In this document: in pieces, positions 5,704 to 6,825 of the stretch
Layout: every line of letters starts with the position of its first letter
Numbering within the stretch: the stretch's first letter is position 1
Origin: DASPKW01 sp038244055
GTDB taxonomy: Bacteria; Planctomycetota; Phycisphaerae; Tepidisphaerales; Tepidisphaeraceae
Reading direction: 5' to 3'
NCBI GenBank assembly: GCA_038244055.1
Contig: JBBRTW010000403.1
Coordinates: forward strand, 1-6,825
DNA: 6,825 nt
Notes under the pieces: generated by a model
Databases searched by the model: none
Told to the model about the DNA's origin: nothing
The model's input: only the letters and a program-made list of their open reading frames with translations
Position numbers and translations under genes: made by a program

Positions 5704-5708
5704 GTCAA
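5680..5708 (-). promoter_or_regulatory. Methyltransferase promoter (TTGACG-17-TATCAG)
   Basis: On the - strand the -35 TTGACG (5708-5703) and -10 TATCAG (5685-5680) are separated by exactly 17 nt. Transcription would begin around 5673, about 7 nt before the ATG at 5666. Most of the spacer and the whole -10 lie within the C-box operator, so bound C protein should block it. Confidence 0.6.
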
Positions 5709-5720
5709 TGGGCGAGATTT
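5691..5720 (+). promoter_or_regulatory. Possible weak C/R operon promoter
   Basis: TGGACT (5691-5696) could serve as -35 and AGATTT (5715-5720) as -10, 18 nt apart. The start would then fall at or just before the GTG at 5727, giving a leaderless C message, as is known for several C proteins. Both hexamers are poor, as expected for a promoter that needs C protein for activation. Confidence 0.35.
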
Positions 5721-5726
5721 TCATTT

Positions 5727-5957
5727 GTGGCTAAGCGCGACGTTCTAAAGGCATTCGGCGACCGCGTCAGGGAAATCCGCGCGCAGAAGGGGCTGAGTCA
5801 GGAAGAGCTTGCGCGGCGTGCGAAGATCGACCGCACGTACATCGGCGGCATCGAGCGCGGCGAGCGCAACGCCGGAATTAAGAATGTCCACCGGATTGCG
5901 GATGCGCTCGGGGTCCCAGCGATGGAATTGTTCAGAAACGGGGGCGGCAATGGCTGA
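5727..5957 (+). CDS. Controller (C) protein, XRE-family HTH regulator of R-M
   Basis: A 76-aa single-domain DNA-binding protein, close to the roughly 80-aa size of R-M controller proteins. It carries a complete XRE helix-turn-helix: FGDRVREIRAQKGLSQEELA (10-29), then KIDRTYIGGIERGERN (33-48), then VHRIADALGVPAMELF (54-69). It is expected to bind as a dimer to the C-box just upstream and to time endonuclease expression after methylation. The frame is open further back to an ATG at 5586, but that would run through the operator and the methyltransferase start. The GTG at 5727, giving MAKRDVLKAFG, matches the usual N-terminus of the family. It overlaps the next gene by 8 nt, implying co-translation with it. 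Confidence 0.88.
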   Translation: MAKRDVLKAFGDRVREIRAQKGLSQEELARRAKIDRTYIGGIERGERNAGIKNVHRIADALGVPAMELFRNGGGNG

Positions 5958-6699
5958 CTGGGATGCCCTTACTCGAATCCTCGAGCAGGTCGCCTCCGCC
6001 AAGAGTGAACTTGATGCCTACGCGCCTGTTGGATTCGGATGGTACAAACGGGCTGTCGGTAGCGTGAAGATGCTCGTGCCGTGGTTGGTGGAAGAGGCAC
6101 CTATGTTGAGGACATATGTGGAGGAAGTTCTGAACTCGCCGGCGTTGCTGCGCTCGGCATGGATGCAACTGAAATCGTTGTTAGAATCGCCTGCGGAAGT
6201 GGCGCGGATGGATGAACTGTTCGACCGTGAGGCTGTCCTACTGAAATTTGTCGCAGGTGACACGGTGAGCGTTGTAGTCACAGGCCATCTGCTCGCGCGC
6301 TTCCCTGGCGGCGCGCTCGCCGGAAACAGCAAGAGCGACTACCCAGACGTCTTTATTCGCACGCTCGACTATTCAAATCTGCCAGTGCGTAACCGGCAAG
6401 ACAGGGAAATCGGAGCCGCGATTCGCGGGAAAATTCGCAATCCGGTCCGGGTTCCCGACGGATTGGAAATCAAGACCTCGCGCAACGGGGCAAGTATTGA
6501 TTGCCACTATCCGCACGTTGGACTGCATCTTATGCTTTCATTCGTCACGACGGGGGAGCGTGTCGTCGTCGATGATGTTCTCGTAGCATTCCTCCGCAGG
6601 GATGACTACCGAATCGCTTCGCGGAAGACTGAAGCCACAACGGTCAAAGCGTCATTCGGTCGGTCCACGTTTATTTCACTGCTTCCACGAACTTCGTGA
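5950..6699 (+). CDS. Presumed type II restriction endonuclease, PD-(D/E)XK-like
   Basis: A 249-aa protein from the ATG at 5950, which overlaps the end of the C gene by 8 nt; C-R overlap is typical of C-controlled systems. The N-terminal ~110 residues are mostly helical. The core has the nuclease-like pattern SDYPDVFI (129-136) followed by DGLEIKTS (170-177): D133 (or D130), then E173-x-K175. The gap of 39 residues is longer than average and includes NRQDREIGAAIRGKIRN. A beta-rich tail follows (HVGLHLMLSFVTTGERVVVDDVLVAFLRRDDYR). No known endonuclease family is recognised, so the call rests on position, motif and size. It should cut unmethylated copies of the site protected by the divergent methyltransferase. 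The recognition site is unknown. Confidence 0.78.
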   Translation: MADWDALTRILEQVASAKSELDAYAPVGFGWYKRAVGSVKMLVPWLVEEAPMLRTYVEEVLNSPALLRSAWMQLKSLLESPAEVARMDELFDREAVLLKFVAGDTVSVVVTGHLLARFPGGALAGNSKSDYPDVFIRTLDYSNLPVRNRQDREIGAAIRGKIRNPVRVPDGLEIKTSRNGASIDCHYPHVGLHLMLSFVTTGERVVVDDVLVAFLRRDDYRIASRKTEATTVKASFGRSTFISLLPRTS

Positions 6700-6731
6700 G
6701 GCATCTGAGGGGTAGTCGCCGTCAGCTCGGA

Positions 6732-6751
6732 CTCGACATCGGAATGTCGAG
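6732..6751. repeat. Perfect 8-bp palindrome after the endonuclease gene
   Basis: CTCGACAT, loop CGGA, ATGTCGAG. It lies 32 nt after the stop, but no T-run follows, so it is not a classical terminator. An alternative pairing, AGCTCG (6724-6729) with CGAGCT (6748-6753), is also possible. It resembles a dispersed REP-like palindrome. Confidence 0.55.
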
Positions 6752-6796
6752 CTACAGTAGTTCCAAGTTCGCCGCTTAAACGCAAGGCTCCTCCTA

Positions 6797-6820
6797 TGAT
6801 GAAGTTGCGCAACAACATCA
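6797..6820. other. Dyad-symmetric sequence near the window end
   Basis: TGATG-AA-GTTG-CG-CAAC-AA-CATCA: both arms pair except for a central A/A bulge of two positions. Too little flanking sequence is present to tell a hairpin from an operator. Confidence 0.35.
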
Positions 6821-6825
6821 TCAAC

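Noticed and set aside
5586..5726. N-terminal extension of the C protein from the ATG at 5586
   Set aside because: It would cross the methyltransferase start, its promoter and the C-box, and add residues unlike the family. GTG 5727 gives the expected 76-aa size.
5809..5949. N-terminal extension of the endonuclease frame upstream of 5950
   Set aside because: It lies wholly within the C gene in another frame and is Ser/Arg/Ala-rich without structure. The ATG at 5950 gives the typical short C-R overlap.
6606..6824. - strand frame overlapping the 3' end of the endonuclease gene, with GGAGGAG near its start
   Set aside because: It overlaps the endonuclease gene by about 94 nt, contains the 6732-6751 palindrome in its middle, and has no recognisable domain.
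1..6825. tRNA, rRNA or riboswitch
   Set aside because: No cloverleaf with T-loop signature, rRNA core sequence or known riboswitch motif was seen on either strand.

Overview
The window is GC-rich bacterial DNA with Gram-negative style genes: an exported protein with a standard Sec signal peptide, and high G/C at third codon positions. It carries many short dispersed palindromes and a sigma-factor-like protein. This mix fits a soil or freshwater lineage such as Planctomycetota (Phycisphaerae-like). That assignment is an inference from style; there is no rRNA or marker gene to confirm it.

Left part (1-3850). The 3' end of an unrecognised + strand gene (1-153) is followed by an AT-rich spacer with a MITE-like inverted repeat (164-309). 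Next come a small exported, very hydrophilic protein (449-889, +) and a convincing intrinsic terminator (916-949). Facing it on the - strand is a two-gene cluster. A divergent sigma-70-like protein (2608-3432) is followed by a 508-aa protein of unknown function (962-2488), with a strong 12-bp hairpin between them. The 508-aa gene contains two clusters of palindromic repeats in frame, both translated as 'VARAS'-type peptides. The spacer at 3433-3850 holds only repeats and hairpins: a GC palindrome, 12-nt direct repeats, a CCCTGAGC/GCGAAGGG-type element and a 91-bp inverted-repeat element.

Right part (3851-6825). This is a compact restriction-modification locus, visibly less GC-rich than its surroundings. 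A C5-cytosine DNA methyltransferase (4389-5666, -) is divergent from a small XRE-type controller (C) protein (5727-5957, +). The C gene overlaps by 8 nt a 249-aa protein with a PD-(D/E)XK-like signature, the presumed restriction endonuclease (5950-6699). The 60-bp divergent intergenic region carries a recognisable C-box operator, with half-sites TACT/AGTC, CGTG, GACT/CTAC. It lies between the -35 and -10 of the best methyltransferase promoter and overlaps the likely -35 of the C/R promoter. This fits the PvuII/EcoRV type of layout, in which C protein delays endonuclease expression until methylation is established.

Downstream of the methyltransferase, on the same strand, an ATGA overlap leads into a 27-codon micro-ORF. 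A GTGA overlap then leads into a two-part HTH protein (3851-4312). The last 126 bases hold no gene, only two dyad-symmetric sequences.
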